Shown here piece after piece: positions 14,001 to 24,649 of a DNA stretch of 64,000 nucleotides. The stretch's first letter is position 1; every line of letters begins with the position of its first letter. The notes beneath the pieces are model-generated. The model made no database searches, was not told where the DNA came from, and was given only the letters and a program-made list of their open reading frames with translations. This stretch comes from Leptasterias polaris (Eukaryota > Echinodermata > Asteroidea > Forcipulatida > Asteriidae), in the NCBI GenBank assembly GCA_037783415.1, contig JAZGTN010000192.1, positions 992,001 to 1,056,000 of the forward strand, in the 5' to 3' direction. The translations under genes and the position numbers were made by a program.

Positions 14001-14635
14001 TTCAAAATCTTTACTGGACCAGACATTTGTTTACAAGACCAGATTCAAAGTGTGAAAATAAAAAAATGCTCACACAGTTTAACATGCATTTGACTGCTTT
14101 TACATGAACCCGAACTGAGACAAGTAAGAGAAGAGTATAAATATTTAATTGCTCATACTCATAGAATTGAAAGATAATTGAAAGATAATTTAATTAATTT
14201 AATTTAATTTAAGGGGGAACTCCATGTGCTTGGACTAATTGTTAAGAGCAAATGTATCTTTTAATCCACCCATAAAATCAAGCTATATTAGAAATTTGTA
14301 ATTCTAGTAATTGAGTTATTGTAACAGTATTTCTAATTATTGAATAAGCAAAAACTTCAAAAGTTTAATTTATCACGCAATTGATGAAGTATCGACAAAG
14401 GGGTCAAATCACATCATCATGAGACATGACAACAAATCAAAACGATTAATAACACTGATTACTGAACATGTAATCAAACAAACCGAGTTTAGGCTATAGG
14501 CAAAAGCTCTACTTACTTAGCTTTTACAGCTTGAAAAATATTCATAGCTGGTATTTTCGGCTTCTCATCCTGGTCGTTTCCTTTCCCATCCTGGGTCGGA
14601 TTTCCCTTTTCCGAATTCCGATCGGAGTCCGCCAT
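1888..14635 (-). CDS. Ankyrin-repeat gene, 5' part; probable ankyrin-DHHC palmitoyltransferase (incomplete)
   Basis: Four exons on the minus strand (14635-14517, 6849-6698, 3939-3818, 2020-1888) join through GT-AG sites in matching phases (2, 1, 0, then ending in phase 1) into one frame of about 175 residues. The N-terminus (residues 1-30) is acidic and polar. A first helix pair, IFQAVKANYLIRVQELVE, leads into four ankyrin units with TPVHWAALGG, RPIHWACVNGH, SPLIIACQYGK and NALHWAAFKG cores. Repeated HWA motifs of this kind are typical of ankyrin-DHHC S-acyltransferases (ZDHHC13/17 and the TIP1/Akr1 type), which palmitoylate proteins at the Golgi. The DHHC domain itself is not in the window, so that assignment is inference; another ankyrin protein is possible. 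Intron 1 (7.7 kb) and intron 2 are loaded with repeats. Confidence 0.72.
2121..2279. mobile_element. Small MITE with ~30-bp terminal inverted repeats
   Basis: The left end agcccggttcacacttcctg and the reverse complement of the right end, agcccggttcatacttcctg, match over about 30 bp. The inside is rich in gcgaatgcgaa motifs and has no coding frame. The element is about 159 bp and lies in the ankyrin gene's third-exon/fourth-exon intron. No clear target duplication was seen. The superfamily is not determined. Confidence 0.75.
2780..3151. mobile_element. Non-autonomous element with CAGGGCTCGAATTT inverted ends
   Basis: It starts cagggctcgaattt and ends aaattcgagccctg, an exact 14-bp inverted pair around 372 bp of non-coding DNA. 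CAGGG ends are typical of hAT-like elements, but the flanking 8-mers are not identical (ttataatt versus tatagtca), so a target duplication is not shown. Two relatives lie in the window: a 5' stub at 8966-9005 and an internal piece at 13989-14200. Confidence 0.7.
3818..3939 (-). CDS. Ankyrin gene exon 3
   Basis: Acceptor ttggatgttgcag, donor gtacgtt. It encodes one ankyrin repeat, with PRPIHWACVNGHIAVVDILL and then QAGVPIDTVDNK. It joins exon 2 by forming an Asp codon across the junction and ends in phase 0. Confidence 0.85.
4501..6605. repeat. 2.1-kb minisatellite, 15-bp unit with higher-order structure
   Basis: Some 140 copies of a 15-bp unit, chiefly gatgagcccaactct and the pair gatgagcccatttct / ggtgagccaaattct. 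Because 15 is a multiple of three, all frames stay open for long stretches (for example repeated SDEPN on the plus strand). Frequent 2-bp CT additions (ctctctgatgag) break the phase, so this is not treated as coding. A block of about 509 bp at 5131-5640 recurs at 5640-6149, and a 169-bp block at 6104 recurs at 6273. The array fills most of ankyrin intron 2 and stops about 95 bp from the exon 2 donor. Confidence 0.95.
6698..6849 (-). CDS. Ankyrin gene exon 2
   Basis: The acceptor ttcttgcag precedes it and the donor is gtaagac. The exon is 152 bases and encodes YLIRVQELVEIEGPGI followed by a canonical ankyrin helix pair, GHTPVHWAALGGSTNIIRLM. The large 15-bp minisatellite ends within about 95 bp of its donor. 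Confidence 0.85.
7439..8402. mobile_element. Non-autonomous hAT-like DNA transposon
   Basis: The ends are cagtgttgtcacta and its near-perfect inverse tagtgacaatgctg, and both are flanked by the same 8 bp, taattaat (7431-7438 and 8403-8410). CA(G) termini and an 8-bp target duplication are diagnostic of hAT. Subterminal GC-rich copies of gaccggc/tgccgg lie inside each end, as expected for transposase-binding sites. At 964 bp with no transposase frame it is non-autonomous. It lies in ankyrin intron 1 and carries a nested MITE. Confidence 0.88.
7815..8036. mobile_element. MITE nested inside the hAT-like element
   Basis: About 55-bp terminal inverted repeats, starting tcagggcacccagctgatct on the left and matching tcagggcgcccggctgatct on the reverse complement of the right end. 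The 222-bp element is flanked by agaaag on both sides (7809-7814 and 8037-8042), a 6-bp target duplication. No coding frame. Superfamily unclear, since 6 bp is not a common duplication length. Confidence 0.85.
8403..9960. other. Ankyrin intron 1, AT-rich non-coding
   Basis: No exon or coding frame is visible. The only recognised piece is at about 8966-9005, a truncated copy of the left end of the 2780-3151 element (cagggctcgaatttgg). The rest is AT-rich single-copy-looking DNA. Confidence 0.5.
9961..12937 (-). pseudogene. Decayed multi-copy-type gene with 2A peptide, coiled coil and Tudor-like C-terminus
   Basis: Read 5' to 3': ATG at 12937, MGDELQLWRQRIGVFSMP, a basic stretch and a hydrophobic segment WLVVVFGLAAAIIVL; an in-frame TAG (12748-12746); then, in the same frame, GDIESNPGP (12658-12635), a consensus 2A ribosome-skipping motif. 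A coiled coil follows (about 12180-11880) and then a conserved-looking core with STDETP and KNTMSDRAATE. A 1-base shift near 11360 moves the frame to FREECLPKVTKNWEKFTDAA and on to about 10990, a 4-base duplication (gaat) and another 1-base shift near 10880 follow, and the frame resumes with LYLAGCKVLGIINKMITAPLW to 9961. The C-terminus (about 10160-9961) looks like a Tudor/agenet-type barrel (YTGKVVSQVPGFPQWFNIVYD). It recalls an unnamed protein family seen repeatedly in cnidarian and fish genomes, probably transposon-related; this is from memory. It lies in ankyrin intron 1, same strand. Confidence 0.75.
12635..12658 (-). other. 2A ribosome-skipping motif (DIESNPGP)
   Basis: The codons spell D-I-E-S-N-P-G-P, matching the 2A consensus D-[VI]-E-x-N-P-G-P, where translation skips the last Gly-Pro bond. 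In this decayed gene it would separate a short leader from the coiled-coil product. 2A motifs are known in sea urchin and amphioxus non-LTR retrotransposons and in echinoderm NLR genes, where an N-terminal 2A can also act as a signal sequence. Confidence 0.85.
12938..13988. other. AT-rich intron DNA with a probable LINE 3' tail
   Basis: No exon seen. At about 13480-13627 (plus strand) there is tgcgcctcggaataag ... ggcgctttacaag followed by an ATT microsatellite (13603-13627). This layout matches the 3' untranslated end of 5'-truncated CR1/L2-like LINEs or their SINEs. A related tail is at 52430-52518. Confidence 0.45.
13989..14200. repeat. Internal copy of the 2780-3151 element
   Basis: The run cagggcttgtag(t/c)tcaaaatc and the following ctttactggaccagacattt recur here and at 2818-2960, continuing through the aacatgca..ttgactgcttt and gaactgagacaagtaagaga blocks. 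No terminal repeat is present, so this is a fragment. Confidence 0.65.
14517..14635 (-). CDS. Ankyrin gene exon 1 (start codon)
   Basis: ATG at 14635-14633 follows an AT-rich leader. The exon encodes 39 residues, MADSDRNSEKGNPTQ at the start and NIFQAVKA at the end, then two bases before the donor gtaagt (14516-14511). The split codon completes to Asn with the first base of exon 2. The start is chosen because it is the first ATG and MADS-type acidic N-termini are usual. An inverted-repeat element begins only about 220 bp upstream (14855). Confidence 0.72.
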
Positions 14636-14854
14636 ATTTTACTTTCGATATCCCAAAGATAGCGCGCCCTCATTTGACGGTAACTTGCCATTAATAGGGA
14701 ACCCGAAATTGGTTTTATGTGGCAGTGGCACTACGTCACAGGTGGTGGTTACTCTATGAACTCAATGCATTTAATAATGACGTAAGGTCGGCTCGGGCAC
14801 TCAATCTACCTTGACCCGCTCCTGGTTTCTGATTTCCCCCGAGACTGCAACGAA

Positions 14855-15412
14855 ATAAGCCATTTGCGAGTTACATTTGAATAATGTCTGGTACAATGAC
14901 TTGTTTAGTCACAAGTTACCGCTTAAATTTGAATTCCTCAGACTATCGAGACAGTTGCTATGTCACATGATTAGGGGCAAGCTTTTGCTTAGTTACGTAA
15001 GAGACGGTGAACACCCATACACAATTCTGAATGGTATACCATGCCCGATATGGGGCAGAGGGAGGCCCCCCCAAACTAACCCTAACCCTAACACACTCTT
15101 CCCTCTTGTATACAGAAGCACCCCCCCTAAAATTCTCAAAAGAATTCCTGAGATTCCCAGAACACAATGAAGACACAATAGAGGGGGGGCCTCCCTCTGC
15201 CCCATATCGAGCAGCAATTGCTGAATGGATGTGTATGGCACAATGGTACCAGGGTTTGCTTATCTGGAGGTTGCTATACAAAAGCTTGCCCCGAACCATG
15301 TGACATAGCAACTGTCTCGATAGTCTGAGGAATTCAAATTTAAGCGGTAACTTGTGACTAAACAAGTCATTGTACCAGACATTATTCAAATTTAACTCGC
15401 AAATGGCTTATT
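14855..15412. mobile_element. Foldback element with ~120-bp near-perfect inverted arms
   Basis: The left arm aataagccatttgcgagtta ... gttgctatgtcacatg (14855-14971) is repeated inverted at 15297-15412. Inside, a second inverted pair, tatggggcagagggaggccc (about 15049) and its complement (about 15190), surrounds ctaaccctaaccctaac (about 15077). A 3-bp cga flanks both ends and could be a target duplication. No coding frame: identical frames seen on both strands are mirror images of the arms. It ends about 220 bp upstream of the ankyrin start codon, so it may affect that promoter. Confidence 0.85.
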
Positions 15413-16709
15413 CGAGGTCTGATTCTTAGGCAGCAGAAAAACAAATAATTTAATAATTATTGTGATGTTCCTTCGAGTTGTCCGTATTTGGGGACCACTA
15501 AACTAACATACATACAATGCTTCTTTTCCCCCCATCGCTTCAGCCGTTTTTCTTTTCAGAACTCTGTGTTCAAGAAGTTGATGGAATTCCAAAAGGATAG
15601 ATCATTTTTACTTCGCGTTATGTATTTACTTTTAACGTTTTGCAGAACTCATTATGCATGTAAAGTATTAAAAATGTACAGTCATCTGTAAATCTACGGT
15701 GAACATGGAATTACCCTAGCTGGTCCTCGGTTATATACATAATTTACTCTCAGCCTCGATTTGGAAGCTCATTGCAAATGCAAAAGATTGTTGTTCAGTT
15801 ATGGAACTGAAAATGCTTGGCATTAAAATCACTTTTGGTGAAATGGTATGTATGGGATGCATGTGTTCGCGTGGTTCCCCAAATTACGTGATTATTCATA
15901 AGGTTTATAATTATGCCTTCACTAACCGACTAATTAATAATACAGAGAAAACAAAAGGTACTCATTAGCGAGCTAAGTGGGCGATGCTCCAAAAGTAAAT
16001 ATATCTGTCACTGTTTCAATGTTCTTTGTATAGTATTGTTTGCCTCAACACGGTGACACCATTGCAGTTTCTCTACCTTGAAACCAATGTAGGCAAAACC
16101 GAATCAACATAATTCGTGTGTTATATTTTTGTTGCACACAGGAACACGAAACATTTCAAGAATAATGAAAATGGCCTGTTTCATGCACATTGGAAGAATG
16201 ACAATTTGAGTTGTTCTCCTTGTATACTCATGAAATGTTATTGTTATAAATGAAAACAATTGAAAAAGATTAATGATTCAAAATACTCGTGAAAGCTCAA
16301 AAGACATTTTCTGGTTAATTGCAGTTCCATATAAATATTAATTTTGTCTCATTTAAAACCAATGTTGGAAAACAACTGCCTGGCCCAATATTGGTTCATC
16401 AGTTGCATCACTTTTCAGGTTCTTTTATAGGGACCGTGACATGGGGATAGGGACCGTACCAAATGTGTGTGCGCATTCCAAAGACCACACTAGCATTTTA
16501 CTGGTCCTTCTCGAGCTATGGGAATGCCACAAAGAATGGTACACTACATCAACAATATTCTAAATGCATTGAGAATTACATAATACTAAAATGGATGGCT
16601 TTGGTTGTCATGGCTATGGCACCCAATCTATAGAATTCCAAATCCGTACAGTACTTCCACCGAGGCCAGAAAGACAACTTAATGGACCCTTAATCGTATC
16701 AATAGAATT

Positions 16710-17730
16710 CGTATGATTTATTTCATTGCACACAGGAACACGACAAAGAATACTGACAGTAGCCCGATTAAAGGGGCACACCGGCTTCGTTGGGCTATTT
16801 TTAGGCGACAAAATACACTAAAACATGACTCTAAAGGTCTTCCAGGAATGGAGAAGAATAGTTGCTAAAAGAAACCATCAAATTTGGCCGTTTTAACGCA
16901 TTTTTCAAAAAACGAAGGTCCCATGGGTTATCCGAACCACTTTTTTGGTTCGGATAACCCTCGTGATCTTCGGAGATAGTTTTACTTCCAGCCGTATAAA
17001 AGTAAATTACTAAACCAAATTTTCTAATTTTTTTTAACAATTATTAATGAATATTTGACAAAAGAGACTATGTATTCAGATTGCGGGTACAAACTGTAAA
17101 TAATGATGAAAAAAGGAACGTAAGATTCTCATTCAGAGAGTCCGTGCAACGGAAGCGTGTTTTACAGCGCCTCGGCGTGGGAGCTAGAGAAACGTACACC
17201 TTGAGGCATATCCCCTACAGCCGTTGCCGTGTCTCGTGGGGCCAGAGAGACAAACCCCGGGGGCAAGAACTCCCCGAGCTTGCTGGTCCCTTGCTGTGAG
17301 CTTCGGAGCTGGTCGGTGGGGAGCCAGACCCCAAAATAGGTTTCGTTCCTATAGGTATTAGTCTGTACCCCCTAATAATTGTCACGTTATACGTGGTGCC
17401 TTTGTGCAAAACATTCGGGACGACGGACAGCACGCACAGTTGATGTTTTGGAAGTTGCTGCATACGATGTCTTCTCCCATAAAAACGCCACGAAAAGACC
17501 CCGGTGGCAGCTACTTAAAACATTGCGCAACAATGTCGCATAAATTTGACAGTTGCAACGGCTGGAATAGCGTATACGCTGACCTTTGACCGCTTTTTGT
17601 TATTTTCAACATTTTTCACTAATTACGTGATATTTTGACGATTTTTTTTTTAAAATAGCAATCTAAAACTTATGGTTTCTGATTTTATATCACTAAATAA
17701 TTTACATAAACGGTAAGCCGGTGTGTCCCT
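16710..17730. other. Non-array insert between array copies
   Basis: Array similarity breaks near 16760 (after cccgattaa) and resumes near 17735 (ggcacagtggaag), the same junction at which other copies are continuous. About 970 bp of unrelated DNA lies between, beginning ggggcacaccggcttcg and ending with gtaagccggtgtgtcccttt. These ends are roughly inverted (ggggcacaccgg versus ccggtgtgtccct), so a DNA transposon insertion into an array unit is likely. No intact transposase is visible. Confidence 0.6.
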
Positions 17731-20526
17731 TTAAGGCACAGTGGAAGAATTACAATGTTGGTCGTTCTCATTGTACCCATGGAATATTATGGCAAGTTAA
17801 ACAAAAGTGTTATTGTTTCAAAAAGTCGCGTGAAAGATCGAAAGACCTCTTTCTGGTAAATTGCAGTCTTTGTTCCAACTACAAATAATATATCCAAACC
17901 GAGGTTGCAAAACAACTGCCTGACCCGATATTGTTTGTTCAGTGGTATCACTTTTCAAGCGATTTTATGGACCGTAACATTGGGACCGTCACAAAAATGT
18001 GTGGGCACATTCCAAAGACCAAACTATAGCATTTCACTGGTCCTCTAAATGCATATAAATACATATCACTAAAATGGATGGCTTGGTTGTCATGGCTATG
18101 CAGCACTCAATTTATGTAATTCAAAATCCGTACGGTACATATTTCGCCAAGCAATGAAATAAATAATTCGAATTATATTGATACGATTAATGAATGGGCC
18201 GGACTAAATTCCCTCCAGCCTCAATCTGGTTACATTGGTTTCAATGTTGAAAACCACAATAAGGTGTTACCGAGTTGAGGCAAATACAAAAAAGAACATT
18301 GAAATGGTAACAATAAATTTACTTTAAAGATTTTGTAGTACAAATTTTTGGAGGGTCGCCCAAGTTCACGCAGTTCATATTTTAAAATTTCATTCACAAA
18401 CATTTCAAAGGGTTTTCTTCCTCTTCCCCATTTACTTTGAAGTCCTAGCGTTTTCTTTATTTTGTTCGGTAGGGGCGCAGGGAGGGACGTGTTCGAACTC
18501 GAGAAAAATATTTAAACCTGCCAAAGGGCCTGATAGGTGCGGGTTTGGTTTACATAAGAAAGCTAGCATGGAACACTTGGAGAGATTTTTTTACAACTTC
18601 TGAGATATTTAACATTGCAATTGGTAATTAGCTGGCCATTGTGTTGGGAGACCTCCATAGATTGCATGCAGTGTGTTTGAATTTCATGAGCTTGTCGTTT
18701 TCAGTTGTTGAAAATGAACCAAGGAATACCAGATCATAGGTTAACCCGCCGGTTTGCTTGGCGAAGTACTGCATGGATTTGGAATTCTAAAGATTGGGTG
18801 CTGCATTGCCATGACAACCAAAGCCATCCATTGCAGTATTATGTAATTGTCAATGCATTTAGAATATTGTAGATGTAGTGTACCATTCACTGTGGCATAG
18901 CTCGGGAAGGACCAGTGAAATGCTAGCTTGGTCTTTGGAATGCGCTCACACTTTTTTGTGACGGTCCCTATGTCACGGTCCCTAAAAGCGCCTGAAAGTG
19001 AAACCAACTGATGAACCAAAATCGGGTCAGGCAGTTGTTTTTCCAGCCTCGGTTTGGATATATTTATACACGGAACGAAAATATTAAAATATGGAACTGC
19101 ATTTTACCACAAAAATAATCCGTTGAGCTTTCACGGGCCTTTTAAAACAATACAACTTTTGTGGAATAGAACCATTGTAATTCTTCCACGTGACTGTGCC
19201 TCAATCGGGCCACTGTCAGTATTCTTTGTCGTGTTCCTGTGTGCAATAAAATAAAACATACGAAACCCATTGATACGATTAAGGGGCCAGACTAGATTCC
19301 CTCACAGCCTCGGTTTGGTTACATTGGTTTCAATATAGAGAAACTACAATATGGCGCATTCCAAAAAACCCAAACTATAGCATTTCACTGGTCCTTCCCC
19401 GGCTATGAGAATGCCGTAGGGAATGGTACACTATATCTACAATATTCTAAATGCAATGAGAATTACGTAATACTAAAATGGATGACTTTGGTTGTCATGG
19501 TTATGCAGCACTTATTCTATAGAATTCTAAATCCGCACAGTACTTCGCCAGGCAAACCGGAGGGTTAACCTATGATCTGGTAACAACTTCAAACGACAAA
19601 CTAAGGAAATTCAAACCTATAGAGGTCTCCCATCACAATGGCCCACTTATACCAATTGCAATGTTAATATCTCAGAAGTTGTAAAAATCTCTTTAAGTGT
19701 TCCATGCTAGCATTCTCATGTAAACCCCACCCGCACAGCAGGCCCTTTGGCCGCCTTTAAATGTTTTTCTTGGGTTCGAACGCGTCCCTTCCTCCCTACC
19801 GAACAAAACAAAGTAAACGCTAGGACTTCAAAGTAATGGAAAAAGGAGGCAAAATCCTTCCAAATGTTTGTAAATTAAATTTAGAAATATGAGCTGCATC
19901 AACTACTGGGCGACTCTCTTATTCTTAATCCTTGTATTATCAGGAAGTAATTTTATTGTTACCACTTCTATGATCTTTGTATTGATGTGGTAGTTTCTCT
20001 ACTTTAAACCAAAATGTAACCAAAACGAGGCTGTGAGAGAATCTACTCTGGCCACTTAATTGTATCAATGGAAATCGTATGTTTTATTTTATTGCACACA
20101 GGAACACGACAAAGAATAATGAGAGTGGCCCTATTAATGAGACAGTGGAAGAATGCCATGTTTCATTGTATACCAATGTAATAAGATGGCAAGTTAAACA
20201 AAATGGTTAATGTTTTTAAAAGGCTCGTGAAAGCTCAAAATACTTTTTTCTGGTAAATTGCAGTTCCAAAGAAATATTTTTGTTCCATGTATAAATTCAT
20301 CCAAACCGAGGTCGGAAAAACAACTGCTGGAGCCCCTTATCGGTTCTTCAGTGGTATCCCTTTTCAGGTACCATGCCATAGGGACAAAAATGTGTGGGCG
20401 CATTCAAAAAACCAAACTCTAGCATTTCACTGGCTTTCCGAGCTATGGGAATGCCACAGTGAATGGTACACTACATCTACAATATTCAAAATGCATTTAG
20501 GATTACGTAATACGTAATACTAATAT

Positions 20527-20543
20527 GGGGGGGGGGGGGGGGG
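20527..20543 (+). repeat. Poly-G tract (17 G) inside an array unit
   Basis: Other units read aatggatggctttggttgtc here; in this copy the GG part is expanded to 17 consecutive G. Confidence 0.95.
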
Positions 20544-23500
20544 TGGTTGTCATGGTCATTCTATAGAGTTCAAAATCCGTCCACTATTTCGCCAAGCAAA
20601 CCGGCGGGTTAACCTATGATCTGGTAAGCCTTGGTTCATTGTGAACAACACTTTAAAGCGACAAACTAAGAACATTCCAACAAACTGCAATCTATAGAGG
20701 TCTCCCAACACAATAGTCTGCTCGCCAATTGCAATGTTAAATATCTCAGAAGTTGTAAACAATTCTCTCCAAGTGTTCCATGCTAGCTTTCTCATGTAAA
20801 CCAAACCCGCACAGATCAATGTTAATCTCGGGTTCGAACGCGCTCCTTCCTCCGCCCCTACCGAAAAAATTAGTTAAGGCTAGGACTTCAAAGTACATTT
20901 TTAAAAAGGAAGAAATCCTTCCAAAATGTTTGTGAAGTGAAATTTTTAAATTAACTCCATGATATTTAAAGATATATTCACGAAATTCAGCGTGTTTTCT
21001 GATTAAAATTTCCCAAGCCTCAACATTTCAAGTGATTCCTAAGAGCTCAAAAGTATTTTTGTTTTAAGTTTTCCTAGTTTACCTAAGCTGGGATGATAAC
21101 TGCCTATTAACTGTATACTTGGCTCAGTGATAGGAAAGTTTCATGTGCTTTAGTTTGAACCGTGTCCACATAGGGACCGTGTCCACATAGGGACTGTGGC
21201 AAAAATTTGCGGGCAGTAGGCCCGATTTTAAGCTGCTGAAACTTGGCCATAAACTGATCCTCCCCGAACCATCGGTATCTCACAATGAATGGTTACCTTA
21301 CATTTATAAATCTATGGACACCAAAAATGAGAGTTTGTTATACTAAATGATTGTTGTGGTTGTCATGTGAACTTATTGCAGCGGTCCGAATACATGCAGT
21401 AACCAAACCGAGGCTGCAAATGAATCTAGTCTGGCCCCTGAATCGTATTCAATCGGATTCGTATGTATTATTGTCATTGCACACAGGAACACGACAAAGG
21501 ATAATTAAAGTGGCGTGTTTAAGGTACAGTGGAAGAAGTACAACGTTGGTTATTCTCTTTGTACTCAGGGATGTTGTTGTAAATGAAACATTCAAAAAGA
21601 TTAATGATTCAAAAGGATCTTGGAAGATCGAAAGACTGTGTATTTACATTTTTGTTCCATTTATAAATGTATCAAAAACGAGGTTGGAAAAACAACTGCT
21701 GACTCAATATCGGTTCTTCAGTGGTAGGCCTATCACTTTTCAGACGCTTTTACTTTAGGGACCGTGACATAGGGACCGTCACAAAAATGTGTGGGCGCAT
21801 TCAAAGACTATACTAACATTTCACCGGTCCTTCTCTAGCTATGGGAATGCCACAGTGAAGTGGTACACTGGCTACATCTACAATATTCTTAATGCATTGG
21901 GAATTATGTAATACTAAAATGGATGGCTTTGGTTGTCATGGCTATGTAGCACTCAATCTATAGAATTCCAAATCCATACAGTACTTCGCCAAGCAAACCG
22001 GCGGGTTAACCTAAAGACCTGGTATGCCTTGGTTCATTGTGAACAACTTCAAACTACAAGCTTAGGAAAGTCTAACACACTACAATACAAAGAGGTCTCC
22101 CAACATAGTGGCCCGCTTGCAGTTGCAATGTTAAATATCTCAGAAGTTGTAAAAAAAACTCTACAAGTGTCCCATCCTAGCTTTTTCATGTAAACCACAA
22201 ACGCAAAGATAAGGCCCTTTGGCCGGTTCCAATGTTTTTCTCGAGTTCGAACGCCTCCGCCCCTATGGAACAAAATAAAGTAAACGCTAGGACTTCAAAG
22301 TAAATGGAAGAAAGAAGTAAATCCTTCCAAATATTTATTAGTGAAAATTAAAAAATATGAACTGCATGAACTAATACTGGACGACCCTCCGAATCCCTGT
22401 ATTATCAGGAAGTAAATTTATTGTTACGATTTCTATGACCTTTGTAGTGTTTGCTCAACTCAGTTAAACCATTATTGTAGTTTCACTACATTGAAACCAA
22501 TGTAACCAGACCGAGGCTGTGAGGGTTTTTAGTCTGGCCCCTTAATCGATCAATAGAATTCGTATGATTTATTTCATTGCACACAGGAACACGACTAAAA
22601 AGAATACTGACAGTGGCCCGATTAAGGCTTGCACAGTGGAAGAATTACAATGCTGGTCGTTCTCATTGTACCCATGGAATATTATGGCAAGTTCAACAAA
22701 AGGGTTATTGTTTCAGAAAGTCGCGTGAAAGATCGAAAGACCTCTTTCTGGTAAATTGCAGTCTTTGTTCCAACTACAAATAATATATTCAAACCGAGGT
22801 TGGAAAACAACTGCCTGACCTGATATTGGTTGTTCAGTGGTATCACTAACTTTTCAGGCGCCTTCAGGGACCGTCACAAAAATGTGTGGGCTACCAAAGA
22901 CCAAACTATAGCATTTCACTGGTCCTTCCCGAGCTGTGGGAATGCCACAGTGAATGGTACACTACATCTACAATATTGTAAATGCATTGAAAATTACGTC
23001 ATACTAAAATGGAATGCTTTGGTTGTCATGGCTATGTAGCACTAGATCTATAGAATTCCAAATCTGTACTGTAGCCAAGCAAACCGGCGGTTAACCTATG
23101 ACCTGGTATGCATTGGTTCATTTGTGACAACTTCATACGAACGACAAACTAAAGAAATTCAAACAAACTGCAATCTATAGAGGTCTCCCAACACAATGGT
23201 CTGCTTGCCCATATGTTAAATATCTATAAAGGAGTTAAATGTCTATAAAGGAGTTAAAAATCTCTTCAAGTATTCCATGCTAGATGTATCATGTAACCAC
23301 ACTCGCACAGATCAGGCCCTTTGGCCGGTTTTTCTCGGGTTCTAATGCGTCCCTTCCTCCGACCCTCCAAAAATGTTTTAAGTTAACGCTAGGACTTCAA
23401 AGAGAGTGGATCAAAAGGAAGAAAATCCTCTCAAATATTTGTGAATGAAATCTTTAAAAAATTTAAATTCCCTTTTATTCAACATTTTAAGTGATTCCTA

Positions 23501-24629
23501 AGAGCTCGAAAGACATTTCTTAGGTTTTCTCCATTAAAATAAACGTTCCCAAACCGAGGCTGGGATGATAACTGCCTAACTGTACTTGGCTCAGTGACAG
23601 GAAAGTTCCATGTGCTCTTGTTAGGACCGTGTCCATAATATACGGTCCGTGTCCACATTGTGGACCGCATGGCCAAAATTTGCGCCCGAACCATCGGTAT
23701 CTCGCAATGAATGGTTAAATTACATATAATTTTATGGACACTTAATGAGAGTTATTTAATACTAATGGATTGTTGTGGTTCTCATGGTTACCACAGTGGT
23801 CCAAAAACATGTAGTTCTTCAACAAGCCAACATGAATTGTGATGTAACTTGTATTTTCTCCCTTTCCAGTTTATGGTATCCAAACCGAGGCTGGAGGCAC
23901 AAATGCCTGACCCTATTTTGGTTGAGTAATAATCACTTTTCATGTGCTGTTAGGGGACCGTGAAATATAGAGACTGTTGGAGACTGTTGCACAAATTTAA
24001 TGTGTGGGCCCATACTAAATGCTGTTGAAACTTCGTACTTCACTTATCCTTCCCAAACCATTGGAATCCCACATAATTATGAATGGCGTTCTAACTCTGA
24101 CAATATTCAATGAATTTTCGCAAATAAGATTTACGTCAAATTTAGATGGAGGGTTTGGGTTGGCATGGTCATGCGAGACTCATTCTATAGAGGTCCCAAA
24201 CAACACAGTACTTGCAAACCAATGGTATAGACGTAACTGGTGTGTACAGCGTTCTCTCTCAACATGGTCCGCTTGTCAAATGAAATGTTAACAAATCAAG
24301 AACCAGTAACGATTGATACCAAATGGTTCTGATGAGTCTATCTCATTGCTTGCCATTGTTGTGTAAATTGATAACCTTACTTAGTAACACCACTGCGTGC
24401 ACAAAATAATCAGGCCTAATGGCAGGCAGGGTTTCTTCGATTCGAATAATCCCCTCCCTATTTTATTTTTACAACCACCGAACAACCTTCCACTGGATGC
24501 CTACGACAAAACATGCTAAACAATGATTGCAAAAAAAAAAAGTTTAAACAAACAAACAAACACAACAAACACATCAGCACCTAACAACGAAAGGCCAAAG
24601 TTCCAGTGGCGAAACTATGGTAAAATTTA

Positions 24630-24649
24630 GGGGGGGGGGGGGGGGGGGG
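24630..24649 (+). repeat. Poly-G tract (20 G)
   Basis: An uninterrupted run of 20 G following taaaattta, in the segment between array copies. Confidence 0.95.

Noticed and set aside
15077..15095. Interstitial telomere
   Set aside because: Only two to three CCCTAA units, inside a mobile element. The same holds for the degenerate run near 47350.
14877..15389. Two proteins both starting MNNVWYNDLFSHKL on opposite strands
   Set aside because: They are mirror translations of the inverted arms of a foldback element.
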